This document shows positions 11,971 through 22,838 of a stretch of 64,000 nt of DNA, one piece after another. The notes under the pieces were generated by a model. That model was not told where the DNA came from and ran no database searches. It saw only the letters and a list, made by a program, of their open reading frames with translations. Numbering within the stretch: position 1 is the first letter of the stretch; every line of letters starts with the position of its first letter. Both the position numbers and the translations under genes were made by a program. Source of the DNA: Ziziphus jujuba (Eukaryota > Streptophyta > Magnoliopsida > Rosales > Rhamnaceae); the NCBI RefSeq assembly GCF_031755915.1, contig NC_083381.1:2368501-2432500 (forward strand), given 5' to 3'.

Positions 11971-12863
11971 TTTCTTGATGTAGTGTAGATGAACTCTGTC
12001 ACTGTAGACTCAAGGCCAAAGTGCTTGGTTGGTATTATTTTTTATGGTTACCCTTCTTATTCTAGAATGTATGCAGAAGAAACAAGTTACTACTTTTTCT
12101 CTAGGTGATTGATGAAATAGATGGAGCTCTTGGTGATGGCAAAGGTGTTGTGCAGGTTATTCTAAAGATGGTAATTGTGTGTTTTATATTATTATTAGTT
12201 TTTTGGGTCTTGTGTGTTTTCCATTATTGAATGCTGCTTATTTATTAAATTTAATTGTCTGCACGCTTATTTGTGTTTTAATATAATTGTAGTTATAGTT
12301 ATTTTATTACTATAATTGCTGTTGGTGATTAAATATAACTGCTTTCGTTGTTATCAGTTATTGTTGTCATGTATAATTCTTGTTTTCCTTAATGTTTAAT
12401 GCAAACTGTCAGTTATTGCATTCTACACGTTAACAGAAACCTCCATGGTTTACTGTTTAAACTCCATGGTTGCACATTCTATACGTTAACAGAAACCTCC
12501 ATTTCTACCGAGGGTAATATATTCAGCTATGGTGGTTTTTATTTCCCAGTGCTCATTATATTTTTCACTTTTATTTTATGTTGTTCATATAGGTTTTTGC
12601 AGATAAGAAGTCTAATACAGGGAAGGAGAATTTTCCAAATGAAGAAAATCATGAAAGTACATAGAAAGTTTATCATTCCTATGGAGTTTCCTTTTCATGA
12701 TTCCCTGGAAAATGGTACTTAGAAAGTTTATCATTCATATGGAGTTTCCTTTTCATGATTCTTTTCATGTAAACTAGATAGTATTTTTTGCTTATTGACA
12801 ACTACTTGCTTTCTGCAGGGTTCATATATTTGTTCAACCAACAGTTAATCGTGTTGTCAGCAG
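11971..12863 (+). pseudogene. CTF18: CTF18 gene fragment, four exon pieces, captured
   Basis: Exon-like pieces lie at 11971-12027 (LDVV, stop, MNSVTVDSRPKCL), 12105-12170 (VIDEIDGALGDGKGVVQVIL), about 12593-12658 (ADKKSNTGKENFPNEE) and 12819-12863 (VHIFVQPTVNRVVSR). Each has plausible AG/GT borders. They match, in order, the AAA+ ATPase region of CTF18, the clamp-loader subunit for sister-chromatid cohesion; DEID is its Walker B motif. A stop replaces Gln before MNSV, and the stretch between the third and fourth pieces is largely missing, so no ATPase could be made. It follows the PPR fragment on the same strand with a 200-bp gap. In ordinary plant genomes these two genes are unrelated, so the pair looks like cargo joined inside the element. 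Confidence 0.75.
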
Positions 12864-14471
12864 GTGATCCTTGACTACCATGGCTGATGTTTAATTGCTG
12901 TGACAATTTCAAGCCTTTCCATTTCTGATTTCATCTGTTTTATAGACATTTTAAATACTTTGTTGCTTTCATGATTTCTGAAATTTCCTTAGAATTTCTT
13001 ATATGAAGTCAGTGAATGGAAATAGGATCTTTAGATGGAAGACTTAATTATTTTGATTATCCAATTCAATCTTCAGGACAACATATCCACTTGCATACTT
13101 ACTACTTACAAGACAGTTTGATAATGACTCGCTTTGTGATATTTTTCTTCCTTTGTTGATGTCTAGACCAATAATTCTACTCTTCACAGTTTGCATATAG
13201 CATTTATCGCATATGAGGACAGCTAAGGTCTTCAGTTCTCATTATATTTATTTAAAATTTTTTTGAGGGAATCCCTTATTTTATTAAATCAGAGATGCTT
13301 TTTTGTCAAGTATTAAAAAAAGTTAGTCATTTTCTTAGGTTGAGATTTAAAACAAAATGCTTTTGTAATTTTCCTTAATTATTTACAATAATTATTTTCT
13401 TTGAAACTTGTATGCTAAATATTGTAACTAACTGCAGATATTTCGTTTGATTTCATCCAGGTATCAAATCTGTCTCCGTTTTAGTGAAGGTGCCCTGTAT
13501 GCTTTTAATGCTGTCACTAAAGTTTGGTATTATACCAATTGTGGTGCTAGTTGGTGTTCGAGATTTTGACATTGATGGGGAACATTGGGTCAATTCGGGA
13601 TTGATACCAACAGAGGCTTTTGTAGGAGCTATAATATTCTCTAGGAGCTGTAATATTTTCTAGTTTTTATTCATAAAACACTTGTACAATTTTCTCTTGC
13701 TAATTTAGATTTTGTTTTTAGTTTTTGTACATGATTCTCGTGTCAATATTATGTGTAAGGATCCAATTTCATTATTAAATTCTCCATATTATTTGATATG
13801 TGGAAAAGTAATAAATAAGAAGGATGATAATTTAAATGGATGGTAATTGAGTTCTCAAATATTGGCTTTCTAGTTTCTGACCATTAGAACTTGTTTGAAT
13901 GGTATGCATTGAAATGTAGTTAGTTTTAGATTGTAAAATGTGATTCCCAGCTTGCAAGCTTCTTCCAATCACTTTTACATGAACGGCTCCATAGTAGTAT
14001 GTCCAAATGAGAGTTGTTAGGAGGGAATTAATTGTGCACTTGTGGAAACTATTTAAATAAATGGATATGAAAGTGTAAAATAAATGTAACAGTTTCCCAT
14101 TTCTCATTGACTGTCGAATAAAGTGGAAAACATTAAAATAATTTTTTTGAGCATCTCTCATTTCTCATATACCCTCATTAACTTCTATCCCTCTCTCTTA
14201 CTCTCCCTGCTACCACATTAAATGAATATTGTGTGTCTTCCTCTCTCTATCTCTTTTGTTGGTTACGTACCTTTCAACCTTTCTTTGCATTGATGAACAT
14301 TGCAGAAAATCCCAAAATCTCTTCAGTTTAGTTCACTCTCCCTGCATACCCCCAATCTTTTGTGATAACAACAAGACTGAAAATCTTCATTGTGGAGCCC
14401 ATACACTTCAAAAGGATGTAATTAAATTGTACGTTTCTGCAGATCAGAGTTAAAGATTACCTGGTATGTGG

Positions 14472-14504
<33 letters not shown>

Positions 14505-15901
14505 CATAATTTGGCTTTATGATACTTCTTTGCATAATTTTTTTTATCATTTATAATAATTTTTTTCCATCTTAATGTTTTGAAATCATGAACTCCCAAT
14601 AGTAAACATAAATGGCTTAATAACTAAGCCAAAAAATAAATACAATATACTTCATATTAATTTTGTTAATTGATTTTACGAAAAAAATTTCCTCAAATAT
14701 ACTTTATGTATAGCTAATAGATAAAGTCAAAATCAAATAATGACTTAGCCTTAGCACAATACTAGCAGTGAGGAAAAAGTATGAATTGGTACGAACAAAG
14801 GACACGTTATAAACTATAAACAAAAAATTAAATATAATATTATAAAAATGAATCAAAAATGTTTTGTTTGAATTCACAGAAAGATGATATCGAGGTCAAA
14901 TTTAGAGCATTAGACCTTTCAATGGATCGATTTAATTAATAAATATATATATATTAGCCTAAGAATAAGAATTTAATTAGTCAATATTGTATTAAAAAAA
15001 TAACCTTTACATGGTCAGAAAGGGAAAACATTGACCAAATATGAAAACTCGTTTGTCTTCTCTATCCAGCAGCTAGTACCTTCTATCAGCTTTCACAGGG
15101 TGTGTTATAAATATAAATATGTGTACAGATATGTATACATTTTCCCTTATATTGGATTCATTGCTTGTCACGTTTTGACATGATATATAAGTGCAAGTTC
15201 TATGTTGGTGCTATTTTATGTAAAACAATCCATAAATGGTTCGGAAATTTCCATTTGAAAATTAAACCTTTGTTTGTTACATACGGTCCATCAGTAATTA
15301 TGAAACACTTGCTTGTTGGAAAATTTAACGGCGGTTCCATCGGAATAGTTAATTTTTCCATTTTGTAAAAGCAAACCGATTGGACAATCGAATTTGTCCA
15401 CTTCTCTAATGTTATTGTAAATGAATGACATGCTAAATGTAACTATATTTATGATGTTTAACAAAATAATCCACAGAACACCATATTGTCAACATTGCAT
15501 CCATTCAAGCTAACGTTATGTTATGATTTAGCACATGTGCCACAGATTTGACATCTTAATCTACTTGATCCACTATGTCTGTCAAGAGTAGCTATTCTAC
15601 TAGATGTTAATATGCAACATTTAAACAGCATTTGTACTCATTTACATAAAATGCATTTGTATTTTATCTTTACTCATTTACTGAAAATGCGTTTGTATTT
15701 GTATTTAAAATGCTATTCTACTCATTTGCATTCAAAATGCTATTCCACTAGGCGTTAATAACATAAGTGTTTGGCTTATTTTCTGTACTCATTTACTGAA
15801 AATGCATTTGTATTTTTTCATTACTTTTGCTTCAGGATTATAGTTAAACCTTCCAGCAAAGATTCTACGATTGCAGAAGTAGATACTTAGTATGTTTTGA
15901 A
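12864..15901. other. MULE interior between cargo and transposase, no gene recognised
   Basis: AT-rich sequence with short open frames only. A TA run lies at about 14470-14510. A GC-richer stretch at 14270-14450 ends in TGCAGATCAGAG and could be another captured exon, but I recognise no protein. Near 15600-15820 a block around ACTCATTTACTGAAAATGC recurs three to four times in degenerate form. The region just before 15902 should hold the transposase promoter or first intron; TTTCAG at about 15932-15937 could be a splice acceptor. Confidence 0.5.
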
Positions 15902-18537
15902 TTGGTAAACCCTTTGTGCTCAATGTCACAAATTTCAGTTTTACTGTTCTACGATGGAACATGGAGTGTATGTTCTGAAGGTACCTGGAGATACCAACGT
16001 CAAAGAACGAAGATTATACGTATCAAAAGGAATTGTAAGTTGGCCAAACTTGAATATGTAGCCTACAACGCTCTCAACTTAGATTCTACACAACATCAAT
16101 TAATCTTCAAGTTCATATACCATGCGTGTTTGTCATGTGAGCCATACGTTGTGGAAAATGATGAAGACCTACAAAGTTTTATAAAAGAGTATAATTCACA
16201 CAGACCTCAAGATAGATCTCCACTTATTGTTGATGTGTTATCTAGGGTTCCAAAGAGTATTAATACTGCTGGATGTGTTGTGAATAGGATACCTACAAGT
16301 TCAAGATTTATGACTACTGCCCCACTATCTGCAGTTCCCGAGATAGCTACTTGTACCTCTGATGCCGACATGCAGTCCCTAGCGACCGAACTTCATGTGC
16401 CGGAAACTCAACCTGGATTATCTGAAAATCAAATTTGTGAAAACAATGTGCAATCTGTGGAACATGATCATGATAATGAGCGCTTCGACATTAATGATAT
16501 GAATGAATATCGTGGGCATGATTATGATCAAGATGAACAATTTGAGGTTGAGGTCAACACTGATCGTAGTGAAGATGGGTTACGAGACATTTGTTGGACC
16601 TAACATTCGGGACTTTCAGCTGGTGATAGTCGACATGGTGAGTCTCCTTATGGTAGTTGTCCAATTGATAATGTGAATGATGATGTGCTTGCCTCTCCTT
16701 GTACCGAAAACCATTTGAACATTCGACAGGATTCTGTCACAACCATGGCTGAACTTAGGGTTAACCATCGCTTCTCATCCGTCAATGCCCATGACATCAT
16801 TCAAATCAACCAAATCTTTACGAGTAAGAATGCGCTACAGAAGAAGATTAGTCTTTATGCACTAAGGAGAAATTTTGAATTCAAGGTCAAGAAGTCAGAT
16901 AGAGTCCGATATGAGATTGTATGTGCAAACGACAATTGCATGTGGCGAATGCGTGCTACCAAACTACATGGTGATAATACAGAGGCCTTCATGATTAGGG
17001 CCTTCAAGGATGAGCATATTTGCTCTTTAAATATCATGAAAAGGGATCATCGTCAAGCAACAAGTTCAGTTATCGGAGACATCATCCAGCCAACGTTTGA
17101 TGGGATTTCAAGGCAATACAAACCTCGAGATATCGTGCATGACATTCGCTCTAATTACGGAGTAAACATAAGCTACAACAAAGCATGGGCTGCTAAGGAA
17201 GTTGGACTATCAGGTTTGTGGGGCACGCCAGAAAATTCATATGCAAAACTTCCTTTATGGAGTCACGTTTTGAAGAGCAAAAATCCGGGCACGTTTACTC
17301 GAATTGAAACTGACGATCAAAATAGATTTTTATATTTTTTCATGTCACTTGGAGCTAGCATTAGAGGGTTTCAGCATATGTGGAGAGTCGTAGCTGTCGA
17401 TGGAACTACACTGAAGAATAGATATAGAGGTTTGTTATATATTGCATCATGTTTGGATGGGAACAATCAAATTTATCCACTTGCTTATGGAATAGGCCTT
17501 GGGGAGATGGATGCGGCTTACACGTGGTTTTTTGAGAGCTTTAAAGAAGCGTTTGGGGATGATCCGAATATAGCTTTTATATCGGATAGACACAAGAGCA
17601 TTGCAAAAGCAATACATACAGTTTTCCCTAATAATCACCATGGCCACTGCACATATCATCTTGGTACAAATTTACGTGCTAAGAAGTTTAAAGGTAATGT
17701 CAATGCGATTATATCAACTTTTAATGATGCAACTAGAGCATATATTGTTGAGGATTTTGATAAGGCCATGCAGCTTTTAGAAGGGGTTCGTATTGAAGCT
17801 GTACAATATCTCAAGGATGCAAGTCCTTCAAAATGGGCTAGATCACATTTTCTGGGCAATAGATACAACATAATGACAACTAACATTGCAGAAAGCATGA
17901 ACTCTGTGCTTATTGATGCTAGGGATAAACCTGTTTTGCCATTACTAGATCACATTCGTGATGTCTTGCAAAGGTAGTGGTATGAACGTTGAACTAACGC
18001 AGCTGCAATGCAAACTCCTGTTACTAATTGGTTGGGAAAAATCATGCAAGAGCGCTCAAATAATGGCAGAGGCTTACGTGTTATGCCAATAAACTTATAT
18101 AAGTTTCAAGTTGTTGGCCATGGCATGTTCGTTGGAGTTGTTAACTTAGAAAATAAGACGTTCTCATGCAAGGAATTTGACATTGATGGATTTCCTTATG
18201 TCCATGCAATTGCAGCATGTAAGCATCGACATATTTCTCCATATTTCCTTTGCTCAGTGCATTACTCAGTTGACTCACACTGTGATGCATATTCAGAAAC
18301 CATATATCCACTTGGAGATAAATGTCAGTGGCATGCCCAGATGATGTCATAAACCAGGTTGTACTTCCACCTCAAATTGGCAAACTGTCAGGAAGACCGA
18401 GAAATAAGAGGATTCAATCTCAAGGAAAGGAGCATCATCAATACAGATGCGGGAGGTGCAAACAAGTTGGTCACAGCACCCGATCATGTTCCGCCGCCGT
18501 ACCTCTTGATAGCACTACCAACCAACAGCACCACTGA
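15902..18537 (+). pseudogene. mudrA: mudrA-type MULE transposase, nonsense and frameshift mutated
   Basis: One reading frame runs 15902-18350 with stops at 16601-16603, 17975-17977 and shortly after; the last part (to 18537) lies one frame over. The order matches a MULE transposase. An N-terminal domain starts near LLFYDGTWS. A MuDR-type DNA-binding domain follows (16810-17020). The DDE core has Asp in VAVDGTTL (17399-17401), Asp in FISDRHKS (17585-17587) and Glu in NIAESMNS (17891-17893), with the HCTYHL motif between. Then come a SWIM zinc finger and a CCHC knuckle (CGRCKQVGHSTRSC). Two SWIM ligands are lost: FSC stands where CxC is usual, and PYVH where PCxH is usual. It would not give a working enzyme. 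It is transcribed toward the central array and faces the Ulp1 gene. Confidence 0.88.
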
Positions 18538-19007
18538 AATGAAGGCCCATCAATCGCGCGATGCTATATTCAGACAATGGGGCCATGTTATGCGGTATGT
18601 GTGTGTATGCAATGTAGTTAGGAATGCAATTAGTTGCTCAACCGCGTAACATGTGTTTTGGCATAATAGACGTTGGCTTTATGTGTTCTTTTGTTGTCAA
18701 ATTCATCTGTCGTACTGTTTTGATAACATATCATTCCGTGTTCAGTTTTTGGTTCAGTTGTTTGTATGTTTCTTACTATTGCACGGATGATATTACTGCC
18801 CAATGCTAATGACCGATGCATCGTTGGTAATTGACATTTGTACACCGTCGTAAAAGAATCACCACAATTCCATCTGACAACTTCAATCATGTGTGTTCCA
18901 ACCAATAACATGCTAAATGTAGCATTATTAATGATAAATTCTTACAAAGTAAGCGATCAAACAGCATTAAAAAATGACACCGTTCAATTTGTTTTTGCTT
19001 TAAAAAT
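18538..19007. other. 3' flank of the transposase
   Basis: No gene. AT-rich sequence between the CCHC knuckle and the first array unit. It should hold the 3' untranslated region of the transposase transcript, but I could not pick out a convincing poly(A) signal. Confidence 0.5.
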
Positions 19008-22000
19008 TACCGAAGGTTTCGTCGGTAATTACTGAAACCCCTACGGTAATCATATTTTACAAATTTTTTGGGCCCCACAAGCCCCCTTACATGTGTTAAA
19101 TGAAAAAAAATGCAACATATGGATTCTAAAATTATCCTAAGGAGAGTAAACCCCAAAATCTCTGAAAGTTTTTTCAAATTGGCAAAAAAAATACGATGAC
19201 TGTAGACCTTCGGTAATAAACATATACCCTCAGGAAAAATTACCAAAGGTTTCGTCGGTAATTACCGAAACCCCAGTGGCAATCACATTTTACAACTTTT
19301 TTGGGCCCCACAAGTCCCCATACGTGCGTTAAATGAAAAAACATGCAACATATGGATTATAAAATGATCTTATGGAGAGAAAATCCCAAAATTTCTTAAA
19401 AAGCTCTCAAATTGGCCAAAAAAATACGATGACTGTAGACCTTCGGAAATTTCCGATTAAACCCTCGGTAAACAACATATACCCTCTGGAAAAATTACCG
19501 AAGGTTTTGTCGGTAATTATCGAAACCCCAATGGCAATCACATTTTACCAATCTTATGGACCCCACAAGTCCCATAATGTTTGTTTAATGCAAAAACATG
19601 CAAAATATGGATTCTAAAATTATCCTAAGGAGAGAAAATCCCAAAATTGCTTAAATATTTCTCAAATTGGCCAAAAAATTACGATGTGTGTAGACCTTCG
19701 GTAATTCCCGATTAAACCCTTGGTAAACAACCTATACCCTTTGGAAAAATTACCAAAGGTTTCGTTGGTAATTACCGAAACCCCAGTGGCAATCACATTT
19801 TACCAATGTTATGGACCCCATAAGTCCCATAATGTGTGTTAAATGCAAAAACATGCAAAATATAGATTCTAAAATTATCCTACGGAGAAAAAATCCAAAA
19901 ATTGCTTAAAAATTTCTCAAATTGGCCAAAAAATACAATGACTGTAGACCTTGGGTAATTCCCGATGAAACCCTCGGTAACAAACATATACCCTCTGGAA
20001 AAATTACCGAAGGTTTCATCGGTAATTACCGAAACCCCTATGGTAATCACATTTTACCAATTTTTTGGGCCCCACAAGCCCCCTTACATGTGTTAAATGA
20101 AAAAACATGCAACATATGGATTCTAAAATTATCCTAAGGAGAGTAAACCCCAAAATCTCTGAAAATTTTCTCAAACTAGCAAAAAAAATACGATGACTGT
20201 AGACCTTCGGTAATTCCCGATGAAACCCTCGGTAACAAACATATACCCTCTGGAAAAATTTCCGAAGGTTTCGTCGGTAATTACTGAAACCCCTATGGTA
20301 ATCACATTTTACCAATTTTTTGGGCCCCACAAGTCCCCTTACGTGTGTTAAATGAAAAACCATGCAACATATGGATTCTAAAATTATCCTAAGGACAGAA
20401 AATCCAAAAATTGCTTAAAAATTTCTCAAATTGGCCAAAAAATAATGATGACTGTAGACTTTTGGTAATTCCCGATGAAACCCTCGGTAACCAAGCTATA
20501 CCCTCTGGAAAAATTACCGTAGGTGTCATCGGTAATTACCGAAACCCTAGTGGTAATCACATTTTACAAATATTATGGACACCACAAGTCCCATAGTGAG
20601 TGTTAAATGCAAAAACATGCAAAATATGGATTCTAAAATTATCCTAAGGAGAGAAAATCCCAAAATTTCTTAAAAATTTCTCAAATTGGTCAAAAAATTA
20701 CGATGACCGTGGACCTTCGATAATTTTTCCAGAGGGTATATGTTTGTTATCGAGGGTTTCATCAGGAATTACCGAAGGTCTACAGTCATTGTATTTTTTT
20801 GGCCAATTTGAGAAATGTTTAAGCACTTTTGGGATGTTCTCTCCTTAGGATAATTTTAGAATCCATATTTTGCATGTTTTTGCATTTAACACACATTATG
20901 GGACTTGTGGGGGCCATAACATTGGTAAAATGTGATTACCACTGGGGTTTCGGTAATTACCGACGAAACCTTCAGTAATTTTTCCAGAGGGTATATGTTG
21001 TTTACCGAGGGTTTGATTGGGAATTACCGAAGGTCTACAGTCATCGTAATTTTTTGGCCAATTTGAGAAATTTTTAAGCAATTTTGGGATTTTTTGCCGT
21101 TAGGATAATTTTAGAATCCATATGTTGCATGTTTTTTCATTTAACACTCGTAAGGGGACTTATGGGGCCCAAAAAATTGGTAAAATGTGATTACCGCTGG
21201 GGTTTCGGTAATTACCGACGAAATCTTTGGTAATTTTTCCAGAGGGTATATGTTGGTTACCGAGGATTTCATCGGGAATTACCGAAGGTCTACAGTCATC
21301 GTAATTTTTTGGCCAATTTGAGAAATGTTTAAGCAATTTTGGGATTTTCTCTCCTTAGGATAATTTTAGAATCCATATTTTGCATGTTTTTTCATTTAAC
21401 ACACGTAAGGGGACTTGTGGGGCCCAAAAAATTGATAACATGTGATTACCATTGGGGTTTCGGTAATTACTGACGAAACCTTCGGTAATTTTTTCAGAGG
21501 ATATATGTTGTTTACCGAGGGTTTGATCGGGAATTACCGAAGGTCTACAGTCATCCTATTTTTTTTTGCCAATTTGAGAAAATTTTTAGAGATTTTGGGG
21601 TTTACTCTCCTTAGGATAATTTTAGAATCCATATGTTGCATGTTTTTTCATTTAACACACGTAAGGAGGCTTGTGGGGCCCAAAAAATTGGTAAAATGTG
21701 ATTATGATAGGAGTTTCGGTAATTACCGACGAAACCTTCGGTAATTTTTCTAGGGTATATGTTGGTTACCGAGGGTTTCATCGGGAATTACCGAAGGTCT
21801 ACAGTCATCGTAATTTTTTGGCCAATTTGAGAAATTTTTAAGCAATTTTGGGATTTTCTCTCCTCAGGATAATTTTAGAATCGATATGTTGCATGGTTTT
21901 TCATTTAACACACGTAAGGGGACTTGTGGGGCCTAAAAAATTGGTAAAATGTGATTACCATAGGGGTTTCGGTAATTACCGGCGAAACCTTCGGTAATTT

Positions 22001-22502
22001 TTCCAGAGGGTATATGTTGGTTACCGAAGGTTTCATCGGTAATCACCGAAGGTCTATAGTCATCGTATTTTTTTGGCCAATTTGAGAGCTTTTTATGCAA
22101 TTTTGGGATTTTCTCTCATTACGATCATTTAATAATCCATATGTTGCATGTTTTTTCATTTAACACGTAAGGGGACTTGTGGGGCCCAAAAAATTGATAA
22201 AATATGATTGCCATAGGGGTTTCGGTAATTACCGATGAAACCTTCAGTAATTTTTCCAGAGGGTATATGTTGGTTACCGAAGGTTTTATTGGTAATTACC
22301 GAAGGTCTACAGTCATCGTAATTTTTTGGCCAATTTGAGAGCTTTTTCAGCAATTTTAGGATTTTCTCTCGTTACAATCATTTGATAATCTATATGTTGC
22401 ATGTTTTTTCATTTAACACACGTAAGGGGACTTATGGGGCCCAAAAAATTGGTAAAATGTGATTGCCATAGGGGTTTCGGTAATTACCGACGAAACCTAC
22501 GG
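19008..22502. repeat. large inverted array: 7 forward and 7 reversed units of ~255 bp
   Basis: Forward units start (TACCGAAGG-type marker) at 19008, 19241, 19496, 19751, 20005, 20260 and 20515. Spacing is 254-255 except the first, which is 233. At about 20713-20727 the order flips. Reversed units (TAATTTTTCCAGAGG marker) start at 20721, 20976, 21231, 21486, 21742, 21995 and 22248, with the last ending near 22502. Each unit holds several copies of the palindrome core GGTAATTACC, a GGGCCCCACAAG block and an ATGACTGTAGACCTTCGG block. The arms are about 1.7 and 1.8 kb and the unpaired centre only about 55 bases, so either strand could fold into a very long hairpin. It sits exactly between the 3' ends of the convergent mudrA and Ulp1 genes. 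Confidence 0.95.
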
Positions 22503-22838
22503 TAATTAAGTATTTTTGCCAATTGGAGAATGTTTTTGGAACATTTGGGGGCATTGATGAATGTATAATTTGCATGATATTGCCGAAAACACCCCATTAG
22601 CTGAGTATTTGGAGAAAAAAATTTGTTAATTCATATTACCAAAAGCATTTCTGTAATTACCGATGGTGAATCTGGAATTATCAATGCACCATTGGTAATC
22701 ATCTTTGCTTTAATTTTTACCACAACCAAGGGTCTTCTTTTCTCTCTTTTTTTTTTTTCAGTGGTTATCATTACTAAAGATAGGTTCAGCATATTAAGAT
22801 CACATTAGTATAGAGTGTCATAACATTAAACATACGAT
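22503..22838. repeat. degenerate edge unit of the array
   Basis: The reversed array decays here. CCAATTGGAGAATG, a GCATGATATTGCC stretch and GTAATTACCGATGG still line up with unit landmarks, but spacing and sequence are poor. It ends just before the stop codon of the Ulp1 gene at 22839. Confidence 0.6.

Noticed and set aside
19007..22353. Several short open frames with repeated VIPDETLGN / KITEGFIGNYRNP phrases on both strands
   Set aside because: They are the translations of the 255-bp array units. Stops fall at different places in each unit, so there is no sign of protein constraint.
19008..22502. CRISPR-like array
   Set aside because: Units are 255 bp with no unique spacers, direction flips at the middle, and the genome is a plant.
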